A DNA stretch of 24,676 bases from G020354945 sp964570585 (lineage in GTDB: Bacteria > Omnitrophota > Gorgyraeia > JABMRG01 > JAFGKX01), in contig CAZMYR010000025.1 of NCBI GenBank assembly GCA_964570585.1, forward strand, positions 1 through 24,676, written 5' to 3'. This document shows positions 7,134 to 15,691 of this stretch, piece after piece; the stretch's first letter is position 1; the number at the start of each line of letters is the position of its first letter. Both the position numbers and the translations under genes were made by a program. The notes beneath the pieces were generated by a model. The model was not told the origin of the DNA, did not search any database, and worked only from the letters and a program-made list of their open reading frames with translations.

Positions 7134-7763
7134 TCATAAGCCCTTCTTTTGTAATCTTCCTTTAACCAGCTTTAATACAAAAAAGGTCTCTCTTTCCTGT
7201 TCATCTAAAACATCCTGAATATATTTCAATGTCTCTCTATGATCCGGCAAGGCTATTTTTTCTAAGGCATTAACCCTTCTTATGGTCTTTTTTACTTCTC
7301 TAGCTAACCGCAAAAGCGATAATCTTACCTCTGCTAATCTGCCCATAAGTTTTAATACGCCCTTAAACTTCTCTATGCTTTCATCCAGCCAGAAGCTGGT
7401 TCCGCTCAGGCTATAATAGGGGGGCGCATCTTTATAAGCAGCCTCTACTATAGGAACCTCCACTCCCATTATTCCTCGTCGGGACAAAGATATGGTACTT
7501 CTAATATTTACAGCTAAGGCTGCCTGAGATACCGCTTGAGCCCCCATTCTGGTTATGGCCTGCTCCAAGGCATAGAATGCCTGTTTAAGCCCTTCCTCTA
7601 CATTGCGTTGGGCATCTTTGGTTTTATCCACTAAAGACATAAGTTCGGCTACCAATATCTCTCTTTTCTGTTCCAGAAGTTGATACCCTTCTTGAGCAAA
7701 TTCCAAATCCCGTTTTATCTTAAAAAGATTGGTCTTAGTCGGCGCTATTTTATATCTTGCCAT
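7134..7763 (-). CDS. atpD: V/A-type ATPase subunit D (central rotor shaft)
   Basis: Subunit D forms the coiled-coil axle that turns inside the A3B3 head and links it to the membrane rotor. The 209-residue length and the opening MARYKIAPTKTNLFKIKRDL, with a long N-terminal helix, a short central region with strands and a long C-terminal helix (KKTIRRVNALEKIALPD), match the family. It starts five bases after the atpB stop with a weak ribosome binding site and is probably translationally coupled. It is the last structural gene of the ATPase cluster. Confidence 0.95.
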   Translation of the reverse strand: MARYKIAPTKTNLFKIKRDLEFAQEGYQLLEQKREILVAELMSLVDKTKDAQRNVEEGLKQAFYALEQAITRMGAQAVSQAALAVNIRSTISLSRRGIMGVEVPIVEAAYKDAPPYYSLSGTSFWLDESIEKFKGVLKLMGRLAEVRLSLLRLAREVKKTIRRVNALEKIALPDHRETLKYIQDVLDEQERETFFVLKLVKGRLQKKGL

Positions 7764-7768
7764 ATATT

Positions 7769-9172
7769 CTATTTCCCATAATATTTACTAATCTCTTCTT
7801 CGGTTATCCTGTGCAATTCTTCCTTAGGTAGATAAGAAAGCATCTTCCATCCTAAATCCAGGCTCTCTTCGATAGAACGGTCTTCGTATTGTTTCTGGCT
7901 TAAGAATTTCCTTTCAAAGGCCTCACCGAATTCCAGATATTTATGGTCTAAAGTAGCAAGTTCCTCTTCGCCAATTACAGAGGCCAAGGCCCTTACATCC
8001 TTTACATGAGCATAACCAGCATATAGCTGGCTCGCCAGGTGAGGATGGTCCTCTCTGGTTAAACCTTCGCCGATACTATCCTTCATAAGCCTGGAGAGTG
8101 ACGGCAGCCCGGCGATAGGTGGATATATCCCTCTCTGATATAAATCCCTCTCCAGAACAATCTGGCCTTCGGTAATATACCCGCTGAGGTCAGGGATGGG
8201 ATGGGTAATATCATCATTAGGCATAGTCAATATAGGCATCTGGGTAATGGAGCCTTTTATCCCCTTTACCATACCTGCTCTTTCATAAATGCTGGCCAGG
8301 TCACTATAGAGATAACCCGGATATCCTTTTCGCGAAGGGACCTCCTCTCTTATAGTAGATATCTCTCTTAAAGATTCGCCATAATTAGTCATATCAGTGA
8401 GGATTACTAAAACATGCATATTCTCCCTAAAGGCGAGATACTCAGCGCAAGTCAAGGCTGTCCTGGGGGTAACCAATCTCTCTATAGAAGGCGCATCAGC
8501 CAGGCTTAAAAACAGGACAACCTTTTCCATAACCCCGGACTCCTGAAAACTATCTATAAAGAATCTTGCTACATCATTCTTAACTCCCATGGCAGCAAAT
8601 ACTACGGCAAAGCCTTCTTTTTCGCCGACTATCTTTGCCTGCCTGGCAATCTGCGCCGCAATAAGGTTATGGGGAAGGCCGCTGCCGGAAAAGATAGGCA
8701 GTTTCTGTCCCCTTATCAGTGTGTTCATTACATCTATGGATGACATCCCTGTCTGGATGAATTTCCTGGGATACTCTCTGGCGGTAGGATTTATAGGTAA
8801 TCCGTTTATATCCTGAACCTCTTCTGTTATAGGTTCGGGCATATTATCTATAGGATTACCCAATCCATCGAATATTCTACCCAGCATCTCTTTAGATACG
8901 CCGATTAATAGGGGCTTGCCTTTAAACCTTACTTTTGCATCTGGAAGCCTTAATCCACTGGTCCCTCCGAATACTTCTACCACAGCTATTCCTTCAGCCA
9001 CCTCTAAAGTAACCCCTAACCTGGTATTACCTTCACTATCTATTACCTCCACCAGTTCGTTATATCCCACATTGTGTATATTTTTTACAACAACAAGTGA
9101 GCCTACCGCTTCCTGTATACCCTTATATTCTATACCCTCTATATGTTGTGCTTTATCTTTTTCCGGACTCAT
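7769..9172 (-). CDS. atpB: V/A-type ATPase subunit B (non-catalytic head subunit)
   Basis: Subunit B alternates with A in the cytoplasmic A3B3 hexamer and contributes to the nucleotide sites without catalysing. The 467-residue protein has the beta-barrel N-terminus, a degenerate P-loop (SGSGLPHNLIAAQIARQA instead of a Walker A), the segments LTDMTNYGESLREIS and PSRKGYPGYLYSDLA, and the C-terminal helical domain. It begins with ATG at 9172, three bases after the atpA stop, with aagga just upstream. It lies directly downstream of atpA as in nearly all V/A-ATPase operons. Confidence 0.97.
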   Translation of the reverse strand: MSPEKDKAQHIEGIEYKGIQEAVGSLVVVKNIHNVGYNELVEVIDSEGNTRLGVTLEVAEGIAVVEVFGGTSGLRLPDAKVRFKGKPLLIGVSKEMLGRIFDGLGNPIDNMPEPITEEVQDINGLPINPTAREYPRKFIQTGMSSIDVMNTLIRGQKLPIFSGSGLPHNLIAAQIARQAKIVGEKEGFAVVFAAMGVKNDVARFFIDSFQESGVMEKVVLFLSLADAPSIERLVTPRTALTCAEYLAFRENMHVLVILTDMTNYGESLREISTIREEVPSRKGYPGYLYSDLASIYERAGMVKGIKGSITQMPILTMPNDDITHPIPDLSGYITEGQIVLERDLYQRGIYPPIAGLPSLSRLMKDSIGEGLTREDHPHLASQLYAGYAHVKDVRALASVIGEEELATLDHKYLEFGEAFERKFLSQKQYEDRSIEESLDLGWKMLSYLPKEELHRITEEEISKYYGK

Positions 9173-9175
9173 AAT

Positions 9176-10942
9176 TTATTTTCCTTGCGTTAATGCATCT
9201 ATTTGTTTTTCTACCCTAATCAATAAATCATCTAAATCCTTTAGTTTATCGTTAGGGATGCTGAATTTCATCTTCATAATTTCTGGATAAACTGCCAATT
9301 TCTTAAGCTGTATTAAAAGAGCCCCCCTCTTAATAGCTTCTACGCCCTTATTATAAAATGTCAAAATTACCTTAAGCATCTTCACCTGTTTTTGGGCAAC
9401 TGTGAAAGTATCGATTTTATCAAAGGCATTCTGCTGTAAAAAGGCATTTTTGAATATATTGCAAACCTCTAAAATAAGACGCTGGCTATCAGGGAGCACA
9501 TCAGGGCCTACTAACTTTACTACCTGCTGGAGTTTGCCTTCTTTTTGCAACAGCCCAATTATTTGGGTTCTTAAAGTTCTCCATTCAGGGTCTACATTGC
9601 TTTCCCACCATCCTGCTACATCATCTAAGTATTCAGAATAACTATCCAGCCAGCTGATAGAAGGGTAATGGCGGGCATTGGCCAATTCCCTATCCAGGGC
9701 CCAAAAGCATCGGACAAACCTCTTTGTGTGCTGGGTAACCGGTTCGGAGAAATCTCCTCCGGGTGGCGATATAGAGGCAATAATAGATATAGACCCTTCT
9801 CTACCCCCCAATGTATTTATCATCCCGGCTCGTTCATAAAATTCTGCTAAACGAGTAGGCAAATAAGCAGGGAATCCTTCATCTGCCGGCATTTCCTCCA
9901 TTCTGCCGGAAAGTTCCCTTAATGCCTCAGCCCAGCGGGAGGTGCTATCAGCCATTACAGAAACATGATAACCCATATCCCTGTAGTACTCTGCCAAGGT
10001 TACCCCTGTATAAATACTAGCCTCGCGCGCAGCTACAGGCATATTGGAGGTATTGGCTACGAATATAGTCCTTTCCATAAGCGGCCTACCTGTTCGGGGA
10101 TCCCGGAGTTTAGGAAAATTTATAAGGACATCGGTCATCTCATTTCCTCGCTCGCCACAACCTATAAATACAATCACATCCGCATCGCACCATTTAGCCA
10201 GCTGATGCTGAATTATAGTTTTTCCAGTTCCGAACCCACCTGGCACAGCTACTGCTCCGCCTTTAGCTACCGGAAAGAGTGTATCGATTACACATTGCCC
10301 TGTAATCAAAGGGATGGAATGAGCCAGTCTTTCCTTAAACGGCCTTCTTTTTCTAACCGGCCATCTATGAAACATTTTTAGCTGAACCTCTCCTCCCTCA
10401 GGAGTTTGCAAAACAGCTATAGTATCATCTAGACGGTATTTGCCTTTTCCTGCAATACTTTTTATCTTTCCCTTTATATCAGGAGGGACCATAACCCTGT
10501 GTTCAACCAGTTCTGTCTCCTTAATCTTTCCCAATACAGTTCCTCCGCTAACCTCTTCGCCTACCTTTACCTCAGGATAAAATAGCCACTCCTTCTGCCT
10601 GGATAAGGAAGGCAGATGAATTCCTTTCTGTATATATTGATTTGACCTGTCCCTAATCACTTCTAACGGCCTCTGGATTCCATCATAAATAGTGCCGACT
10701 AAACCCGGGCCCAATTCTATGCTGAGCGGCATCCCGGAACCATAAACATTGGCGCCGGGGGTAAGCCCGGTAGTCTCTTCGTAAACTTGAATAGCCGCCT
10801 TTTCTTCCTCCAGGTGCACTATCTCTCCTACAAGATGGTCTTCGCCCACCTCAACCAGTTCTAACATCTGGGCATTCTTAACACCTTTGGCCTCTACCAG
10901 AGGGCCTACTACCCTGCTTACATAACCGATTACATTAAGCAT
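9176..10942 (-). CDS. atpA: V/A-type ATPase catalytic subunit A
   Basis: The catalytic head subunit, hydrolysing or making ATP in the A3B3 hexamer. The 588-residue protein includes the extra 'bulge' domain (about residues 110-190) that distinguishes V/A from F-type subunits, a Walker A loop PGGFGTGKTIIQ (GGFGTGKT at 235-242), the GERGNEM motif (263-269) with the catalytic Glu, and SVMADSTSRWAEALRE (328-343). The ATG at 10942 has a strong ribosome binding site (aaggaga) lying inside the last codons of atpE, which it overlaps by 8 bases. Confidence 0.98.
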   Translation of the reverse strand: MLNVIGYVSRVVGPLVEAKGVKNAQMLELVEVGEDHLVGEIVHLEEEKAAIQVYEETTGLTPGANVYGSGMPLSIELGPGLVGTIYDGIQRPLEVIRDRSNQYIQKGIHLPSLSRQKEWLFYPEVKVGEEVSGGTVLGKIKETELVEHRVMVPPDIKGKIKSIAGKGKYRLDDTIAVLQTPEGGEVQLKMFHRWPVRKRRPFKERLAHSIPLITGQCVIDTLFPVAKGGAVAVPGGFGTGKTIIQHQLAKWCDADVIVFIGCGERGNEMTDVLINFPKLRDPRTGRPLMERTIFVANTSNMPVAAREASIYTGVTLAEYYRDMGYHVSVMADSTSRWAEALRELSGRMEEMPADEGFPAYLPTRLAEFYERAGMINTLGGREGSISIIASISPPGGDFSEPVTQHTKRFVRCFWALDRELANARHYPSISWLDSYSEYLDDVAGWWESNVDPEWRTLRTQIIGLLQKEGKLQQVVKLVGPDVLPDSQRLILEVCNIFKNAFLQQNAFDKIDTFTVAQKQVKMLKVILTFYNKGVEAIKRGALLIQLKKLAVYPEIMKMKFSIPNDKLKDLDDLLIRVEKQIDALTQGK

Positions 10943-11627
10943 TTCCGAATATCTCCTTAAATATCAACAGCCTCAATTGATTCTTCTGCCTCTCCATACG
11001 AGCAAGAAAGGTGTTTCGAAAAATAATCCTTTCATCCCTGGATTTAATATATACACCTGCATCCCGGATATTTTTATCAAAGACTGTTTCTATGCCAACG
11101 TCCAGATTGTGATTTTTTTTAAGTTCATTCTTTATATCTGAAACGAAATCCTTTTCAATAATTTTAGAATCCAATCCGCTAGCCACAACCTTTACCCCGT
11201 TAGAAATTTTTCTTTCCGGGATTGAGTCTTCGATATTTCTAACGGGGTGAACCTGATTTTGGGCAATATTTAAGAGCCCCTCTATAATTATTGACTTAAG
11301 CCACCCGGGATATTCTAATTGTTGCCGAAAATTCTTTCCTTTGATTTTTACTTCCTCTAAAACCTCGGCTATGAGCTCTTCTCTGGCCTTGGCAATAATC
11401 CTCCTTGTCTCTAAGCCAACGGTAGAAAAGGACCTTTTACGGATATCCGCTGTTTTACCTTTGGCCTCTTCTTTTTTCTGTTCTAAATATTTATTCGCCT
11501 CAGCCTTCGCAAGTTTTATTCTTAATCCGGCGTTCTGTTTTGCCTTCCGGAGTATTGAATCTGCTTGGCTGTTGGCATCATCTCTTATCTTTTGGCAAAT
11601 AAGTTCTGCAGATTGCTGATTATCCAT
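10935..11627 (-). CDS. atpE: V/A-type ATPase subunit E (peripheral stalk), with inserted palindrome-coded segment
   Basis: Subunit E pairs with G/H to form the peripheral stalk that holds the A3B3 head. The 230-residue protein has a long charged N-terminal helix (about residues 1-95, rich in Ala/Lys/Glu) and a globular C-terminal domain ending in IIFRNTFLARMERQKNQLRLLIFKEIF, spanning the normal family end. Between LLNIAQN and KVVASGLDSKIIEK lie about 20 residues (125-146, including VHPVRNIEDSIPERKISNGV) encoded by a palindromic element; the family usually has a short loop there. It starts two bases after the atpF stop, with aagg as ribosome binding site, and overlaps atpA by 8 bases. Confidence 0.92.
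   Translation of the reverse strand: MDNQQSAELICQKIRDDANSQADSILRKAKQNAGLRIKLAKAEANKYLEQKKEEAKGKTADIRKRSFSTVGLETRRIIAKAREELIAEVLEEVKIKGKNFRQQLEYPGWLKSIIIEGLLNIAQNQVHPVRNIEDSIPERKISNGVKVVASGLDSKIIEKDFVSDIKNELKKNHNLDVGIETVFDKNIRDAGVYIKSRDERIIFRNTFLARMERQKNQLRLLIFKEIFGNA
11194..11248. repeat. Palindromic element inside atpE
   Basis: Perfect 14-bp arms accccgttagaaat (11194-11207) and atttctaacggggt (11235-11248) flank a 27-base centre. It is in frame within atpE and encodes HPVRN near one arm and ISNGV near the other, residues about 127-144. Its sequence is unrelated to the gaaacgtccct elements in the same window. Confidence 0.88.
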
Positions 11628-11629
11628 AG

Positions 11630-11935
11630 CTATACCTTTATCCCCACTGCCTCTCTAATAAGTTCAGGAATTGTTTTTCTTTCCGGCAGTGGGCCTTGCC
11701 TGTCAGGGATCTCTATCACTAACGGAATTGTAGTTTCATAAATATATTTATCTACATCTTCTCTAATATGCTGGGCTATGCGTTCGGTAATGATAATTAT
11801 CCCTACATCCGGAGTTGATGTTGCTACCTTTAGAGCCTGTCTGGATTCCAACGGAGTCTTTACCACCCTTCCATGGACTCCCACTAATCTAAAGCCTAAA
11901 ACCGTATCTTCGTCTCCTATAACAAAAAATTTCAT
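11630..11935 (-). CDS. atpF: V/A-type ATPase subunit F (central stalk)
   Basis: Subunit F binds subunit D on the rotor shaft and modulates ATP hydrolysis. At 101 residues it has the normal size, starting MKFFVIGDEDTVLGFRLVG, with the conserved GDEDTV-x-GFRL-x-G signature, the central strand VGIIIITERIA and the ending IPELIREAVG. No Shine-Dalgarno sequence precedes the ATG at 11935; the upstream DNA is a run of AT-rich heptanucleotide repeats (11943-11977), so translation may depend on the unstructured A-rich leader or coupling. Confidence 0.95.
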   Translation of the reverse strand: MKFFVIGDEDTVLGFRLVGVHGRVVKTPLESRQALKVATSTPDVGIIIITERIAQHIREDVDKYIYETTIPLVIEIPDRQGPLPERKTIPELIREAVGIKV

Positions 11936-11942
11936 ATTAGAA

Positions 11943-11977
11943 AATTTTTAATTTTTGATATTTAATTTTTAATTTTT
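11943..11977. repeat. AT-rich heptanucleotide tandem repeat in the atpK-atpF gap
   Basis: Five 7-bp units in a row: aattttt, aattttt, gatattt, aattttt, aattttt. Together they fill 35 of the 45 bases between the atpK stop and the atpF start, where a ribosome binding site would be expected. Confidence 0.85.
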
Positions 11978-11980
11978 CTA

Positions 11981-12358
11981 TTATCCTACCTTTGCCAGGA
12001 TCATTATAGCGATAATCAATCCATATATAGCCAATCCTTCTGCTAAACCTACAAAAATAAGGGTGCGGCCTACCAGTTCCGGCTTTTCACTTATTGCGCC
12101 AAGGGCTGCTGCTCCTACATAAGCAACTGCTATACCTGCTGCTATTGTGCTTAGACCTACACATATAGACGCAGATAAAAAGGCCCATCGCACAATACTG
12201 GCATCCGCCAAGCTGATTGCAGCTCCCTGTGCAGCTGCTGCAAACCCAGCTTTAAAAACAGCTATAAAGAAAATCAATCCCATTACAATACCCACTATAG
12301 CTGCTGAGCGATTTACTTTATGCCTGAATTTTCTCTGAATACTTTTTTCCTCTGACAT
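11981..12358 (-). CDS. atpK: V/A-type ATPase proteolipid subunit K (c-ring)
   Basis: The membrane rotor subunit that carries ions across the membrane. The 125-residue protein has a hydrophobic N-terminal segment (about residues 19-43, perhaps a signal-like or extra helix) followed by a hairpin: helix about 57-86 (ASICVGLSTIAAGIAVAYVG), a polar loop AISEKPELVGR, and helix about 96-124 (IFVGLAEGLAIYGLIIAIM) with the ion-binding Glu in AEGLAIYGL. The Gln typical of the first hairpin helix in sodium-binding rings is not seen, and the Glu is followed by Gly rather than Ser/Thr; this favours protons, as inference. Two ATGs adjoin (12361 and 12358); the strong ribosome binding site spaces properly from the second. 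Confidence 0.93.
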   Translation of the reverse strand: MSEEKSIQRKFRHKVNRSAAIVGIVMGLIFFIAVFKAGFAAAAQGAAISLADASIVRWAFLSASICVGLSTIAAGIAVAYVGAAALGAISEKPELVGRTLIFVGLAEGLAIYGLIIAIMILAKVG

Positions 12359-12364
12359 CATCCA

Positions 12365-12370
12365 CCTCCT
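12365..12370 (-). promoter_or_regulatory. Strong ribosome binding site deciding the atpK start
   Basis: The minus strand reads AGGAGG here. It is three bases from the first ATG (12361) but six bases from the second (12358), so the second ATG is the likelier start. It is the strongest Shine-Dalgarno match in the cluster, which fits the many copies of subunit K per complex. Confidence 0.8.
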
Positions 12371-12384
12371 TTATCCATTTTCAC

Positions 12385-14343
12385 CTATCCCATTTTTAGC
12401 GGCCTATATTCCTTTCCTCCCCCCATAAAAAACTTAGAGAAAAACTCATAATACTCTAACCTTAATCCCTGTATAGTAACAATGAGTCCTTCAAGGGTAA
12501 TAATAAGGGCATTGCCCAATATAAGAATAAGAATCGAATAAAATATTCCGCCAGGCCTTTGTTTTACTATATCTACCAGGCTAAAAACAGCTATAAAAAG
12601 ACCTGCGTGAGCCAGGCAAAAGGCGGCAATACGAACAAAACTTATGGTATTGGCAAGATATCCTATGAATATCTCTACCAGTTCTACCACAGTGTCCAAT
12701 ACATATGAGAATACCCCACCAGGAAATACCCTCTCTCCTGGTTTAAATAATTTAATTATAGGGCCTTTAAAGAACAAAAGGATTACCGGAATTCCGATAA
12801 CCCCTATAACCAGAGCAGGTTTTAAAACAATGCCCTTAGCCACAAACATCTTGATTACCAATCCTACAGCGCCCCAATAGATAAGTCCTCCGATAAGGCC
12901 GGCCTTATCGAATAAGCCTTTAACAAAATCCCTGCTTCTGAAGGCATTTATTAAATTAATAATTATGCCGATACTGATAACCGCTATGCCCCAAAATATA
13001 GCCAATGCAATAAGGTGCATAATATTGTGCATAGGCCTCATCCATAGAGGAGGAAGGATTTCTTCCATGCCAAAATAACTTCCGTATAATACCCCGAATA
13101 TAATAGAACTTACTCCGCAATATAAAACGAGCGCGCCAATTTTAGCCGTTACAGGTTTTTTCTGCCTTGCCAGAAATATTCCCAGAAGGCCGAGTATCAA
13201 GCCGTGTCCTACATCTCCAAACATTGCCCCGAACATAATAAGAAATGTTATAGCCAGAAATATGGTGGGGTCTATAACATTATACTTCGGCATGCCAAAT
13301 GTAGATGTCAGAAACTCAAATGGTTTAAGAAAAGAAGGGTTGCTGAATTGAACAGGGACATTTACCTTTCCTTTTCTCACCGCCTCTATCTTTTCCGCTT
13401 CCACTTCCTTTATATAACATCTGTTTTCTGTAACTCGCTGTATCCCCTTTATTAAATTTCTCCTCTTATTTTTAGGTACCCATCCCGAGATAAGATAGGT
13501 ACGCTCGGTCTTTTTAAAATAGATCTTTGCCCTGATGGACATTTGTTTAGCTTTAAGTACCTTGATAAAATTTAGAAGGAGGGGGTAGAATCGATATTTC
13601 TCATCCTGAACCTTTAGCTCTATATCCCCTATCTCTTTTTGCAACTTTGTTATTTTTTTCTTCATCTGTTTTTGGACATCACCGGCAATTCTGGTTGTTT
13701 CTTCAGGAACTTCTAATTTTTCAAATGAACTTTCTCTCATTGCCTTTTCTAAAACCACCCTATCTTTCTTAAGCACTATCAAAAGCAGCATTACCTTTCC
13801 TTCGGTGGTTCTAAACGGCATAATTACACTGGGAATTGGCTCCAATTCTTTTTTTATAATGGAGAGATTCTTCTCTTCCGCATGGCCGGTAACCATTTCT
13901 AAGAAAGTATATCTGGTCCTGGTATCTATTTTCAAATCCAGCGGGGTAAAAAGCTTTACCTGATTAAATATTTTCTGCTGACTCTTCAACTCCTCGTGTT
14001 TTGTATCCCTTTCCAATATAAGCGGGTTAACATCCGCCTCTATTCTATCCATGGTCTTTTCTATTTCATCGGCTCCTACTGTCTTAATCTTTTGGGTTAC
14101 CTTAACCAGCTTTTCTTCCAGGCCCAACCTTCTTGTAATTACCTTTAACCTCTTGGAAAGTTCTGAGTATTTCTGCTGTATCTGGTCTACCTTTGCCGAT
14201 TCCAGATCTTCTGTCCATGGTGCTATCTCAGTAATATCCATTAGATGCAAAATTCCGAGTTTAATAATCTCGTCAGTTACCGCATCTATATCGGTATCGA
14301 ATATAATCATACTTATCTGTTCCATAGGGGTTGGCCTTAACAT
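12385..14343 (-). CDS. atpI: V/A-type ATPase subunit I (membrane stator, a-subunit equivalent)
   Basis: Subunit I anchors the peripheral stalks and contains the half-channels facing the K ring. The 652-residue protein has a soluble N-terminal half (about residues 1-335) with coiled-coil hairpin stretches (KQMKKKITKLQKEIGDIE) and a C-terminal half of multiple membrane helices from about residue 355 (TIFLAITFLIMFGAMFGDVG, a family signature) to the end, including FIGYLANTISFVRIAAFCLA with the conserved Arg facing the rotor Glu. The opening MLRPTPMEQISMII fits the usual start; the ATG at 14343 overlaps the atpC end by 7 bases. An internal ATG at 14325 is a less likely alternative. Confidence 0.95.
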   Translation of the reverse strand: MLRPTPMEQISMIIFDTDIDAVTDEIIKLGILHLMDITEIAPWTEDLESAKVDQIQQKYSELSKRLKVITRRLGLEEKLVKVTQKIKTVGADEIEKTMDRIEADVNPLILERDTKHEELKSQQKIFNQVKLFTPLDLKIDTRTRYTFLEMVTGHAEEKNLSIIKKELEPIPSVIMPFRTTEGKVMLLLIVLKKDRVVLEKAMRESSFEKLEVPEETTRIAGDVQKQMKKKITKLQKEIGDIELKVQDEKYRFYPLLLNFIKVLKAKQMSIRAKIYFKKTERTYLISGWVPKNKRRNLIKGIQRVTENRCYIKEVEAEKIEAVRKGKVNVPVQFSNPSFLKPFEFLTSTFGMPKYNVIDPTIFLAITFLIMFGAMFGDVGHGLILGLLGIFLARQKKPVTAKIGALVLYCGVSSIIFGVLYGSYFGMEEILPPLWMRPMHNIMHLIALAIFWGIAVISIGIIINLINAFRSRDFVKGLFDKAGLIGGLIYWGAVGLVIKMFVAKGIVLKPALVIGVIGIPVILLFFKGPIIKLFKPGERVFPGGVFSYVLDTVVELVEIFIGYLANTISFVRIAAFCLAHAGLFIAVFSLVDIVKQRPGGIFYSILILILGNALIITLEGLIVTIQGLRLEYYEFFSKFFMGGGKEYRPLKMG

Positions 14344-15389
14344 ATCAAAGTTCCCTTTATTCTTTCCGGATCCAGTTGGTATAATTTACTGTAAAGTAAA
14401 GATACAATATTTCTGGCCTCTGCCCTGTAGAGTATTAAATATGCGAGCACCGTAGCTATGGTAAACGGAAATCTGCTAAGGGCCAACTTTGCCTCTTTTA
14501 AGAGAACCTGCCATAGTATGGCCTCTAACATAAACATCTTGGATTTATCATAGGTGCCACTTACTAATGTTGCCATATCCTGATACGGCTTTGTAGAAAG
14601 CCCGGTAATAACAGCTCTAATATCCTCTGATGAATAGACCTTTCTTATTAAGGGTTCGGCGATTTGATATCCACCTGGAATAATGTATGAAACCAACTCC
14701 CCTAAAGGCATTTTGTAATATTGTTTAAACCTCACAATCCAGCTTATATTTTCTATATCCACCTCTATCCCTATCGATCTAGATGCCATTTGTCTATCTA
14801 CAAAACCCAAGGCCCCAATCTTATCCCAGAGCCTCTTATAATAATCGATATCCAGGGCTATTTCTAAATAGAAGATAGAGCCTTTTTCTTTAAATCTGGC
14901 TCTACCATTCATCAATGTATCTTTATAAGGAGTCCCCTCTAAAAACAATATGATTTCCTCGATAGTTTTAGCAGCCAATATTTCCGAAGCAGGTATATCA
15001 TAACAAATTTTTTCGGTGTATAGATATTTTATCTCTTCTTCACCAGCCTGGGTATGCCATATTCGAAGCAGATTCTTCAAGTTTGCTATTTCATATTTAC
15101 TTAATAATAAGAAAATTACTTCACCTGGTGAGCCCTTCAGGTTCTTGAGAATCTTGTTGTATTTTTCTATACCATCCCTGAACAACTCTAACTCTATCAT
15201 CTTTGGCTCATACGGAGGCATTAGTTTCTTGAATATAGCTTCGTATGGTGTGGCCTTTAGCGCCAGTAACAATTCATCCATATCTTTAGCGCCTGCCAGG
15301 GCATTTAATTGTGATTCTGTAAGCAGCGAAGAAAGCATTGCCCTCACCCTGGCGTTGGTAAATGCGTATTTTGCCAGTGATTTCATCAT
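14337..15389 (-). CDS. atpC: V/A-type ATPase subunit C (rotor-to-shaft connector)
   Basis: Subunit C (equivalent to eukaryotic subunit d) sits on the K ring and couples it to the D-F shaft. The 350-residue, largely alpha-helical protein opens with KYAFTNARVRAMLSSLLT and has three repeated helical bundles; SKYEIANLKNLLRI and a final region ending AYLILYRAEARNIVSLLYSK match the AC39/subunit C family. It overlaps atpH by 4 bases (ATGA), with a second in-frame ATG immediately after the first. Its place before atpI differs from the usual bacterial order, in which it follows atpE. Confidence 0.93.
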   Translation of the reverse strand: MMKSLAKYAFTNARVRAMLSSLLTESQLNALAGAKDMDELLLALKATPYEAIFKKLMPPYEPKMIELELFRDGIEKYNKILKNLKGSPGEVIFLLLSKYEIANLKNLLRIWHTQAGEEEIKYLYTEKICYDIPASEILAAKTIEEIILFLEGTPYKDTLMNGRARFKEKGSIFYLEIALDIDYYKRLWDKIGALGFVDRQMASRSIGIEVDIENISWIVRFKQYYKMPLGELVSYIIPGGYQIAEPLIRKVYSSEDIRAVITGLSTKPYQDMATLVSGTYDKSKMFMLEAILWQVLLKEAKLALSRFPFTIATVLAYLILYRAEARNIVSLLYSKLYQLDPERIKGTLIC

Positions 15390-15691
15390 AAAACCCTCTG
15401 AAATGCCGATTCAACAGCCCTTTTTATATCTTTAGTCTTTCCTTCTTTTATAGCCTTGGCCTCCTTAATTGCTTCCTGGATTGTCTTCTCTTTTTCTGCC
15501 TGAGCATCGGTATTGGCCTTTTCTATAATTTTCTTTGTCTCATCCTTAGCCATGGCTTTTGCTTCTTCCTTCAACTTCCTTGCTTCTTCCTCAGCATCAG
15601 CCATTATTTTACCAGCCTGCCTGCGGGCATTCTCTACACGAACCCTTGCTTCCTTTTCTTCTTTAATTATTCTATCCACTACCTCTTTCAT
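15386..15691 (-). CDS. atpH: V/A-type ATPase subunit G/H (peripheral stalk coiled coil)
   Basis: The 101-residue protein is almost entirely one charged helix rich in Ala, Glu and Lys (for example ADAEEEARKLKEEAKAMAK), matching the G/H subunit that forms a right-handed coiled coil with subunit E in the stator stalk. It is the first structural gene of the ATPase cluster in transcription order, the position where this subunit is often found. The ATG overlaps the HPP-gene stop by one base (taatg) and has aagga as its ribosome binding site. It overlaps atpC by 4 bases. Confidence 0.9.
   Translation of the reverse strand: MKEVVDRIIKEEKEARVRVENARRQAGKIMADAEEEARKLKEEAKAMAKDETKKIIEKANTDAQAEKEKTIQEAIKEAKAIKEGKTKDIKRAVESAFQRVL

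Noticed and set aside
8916..9290. Plus-strand open frames over atpB/atpA
   Set aside because: They are shadows of highly conserved ATPase genes, with Ser/Thr/Pro-rich composition typical of antisense frames.
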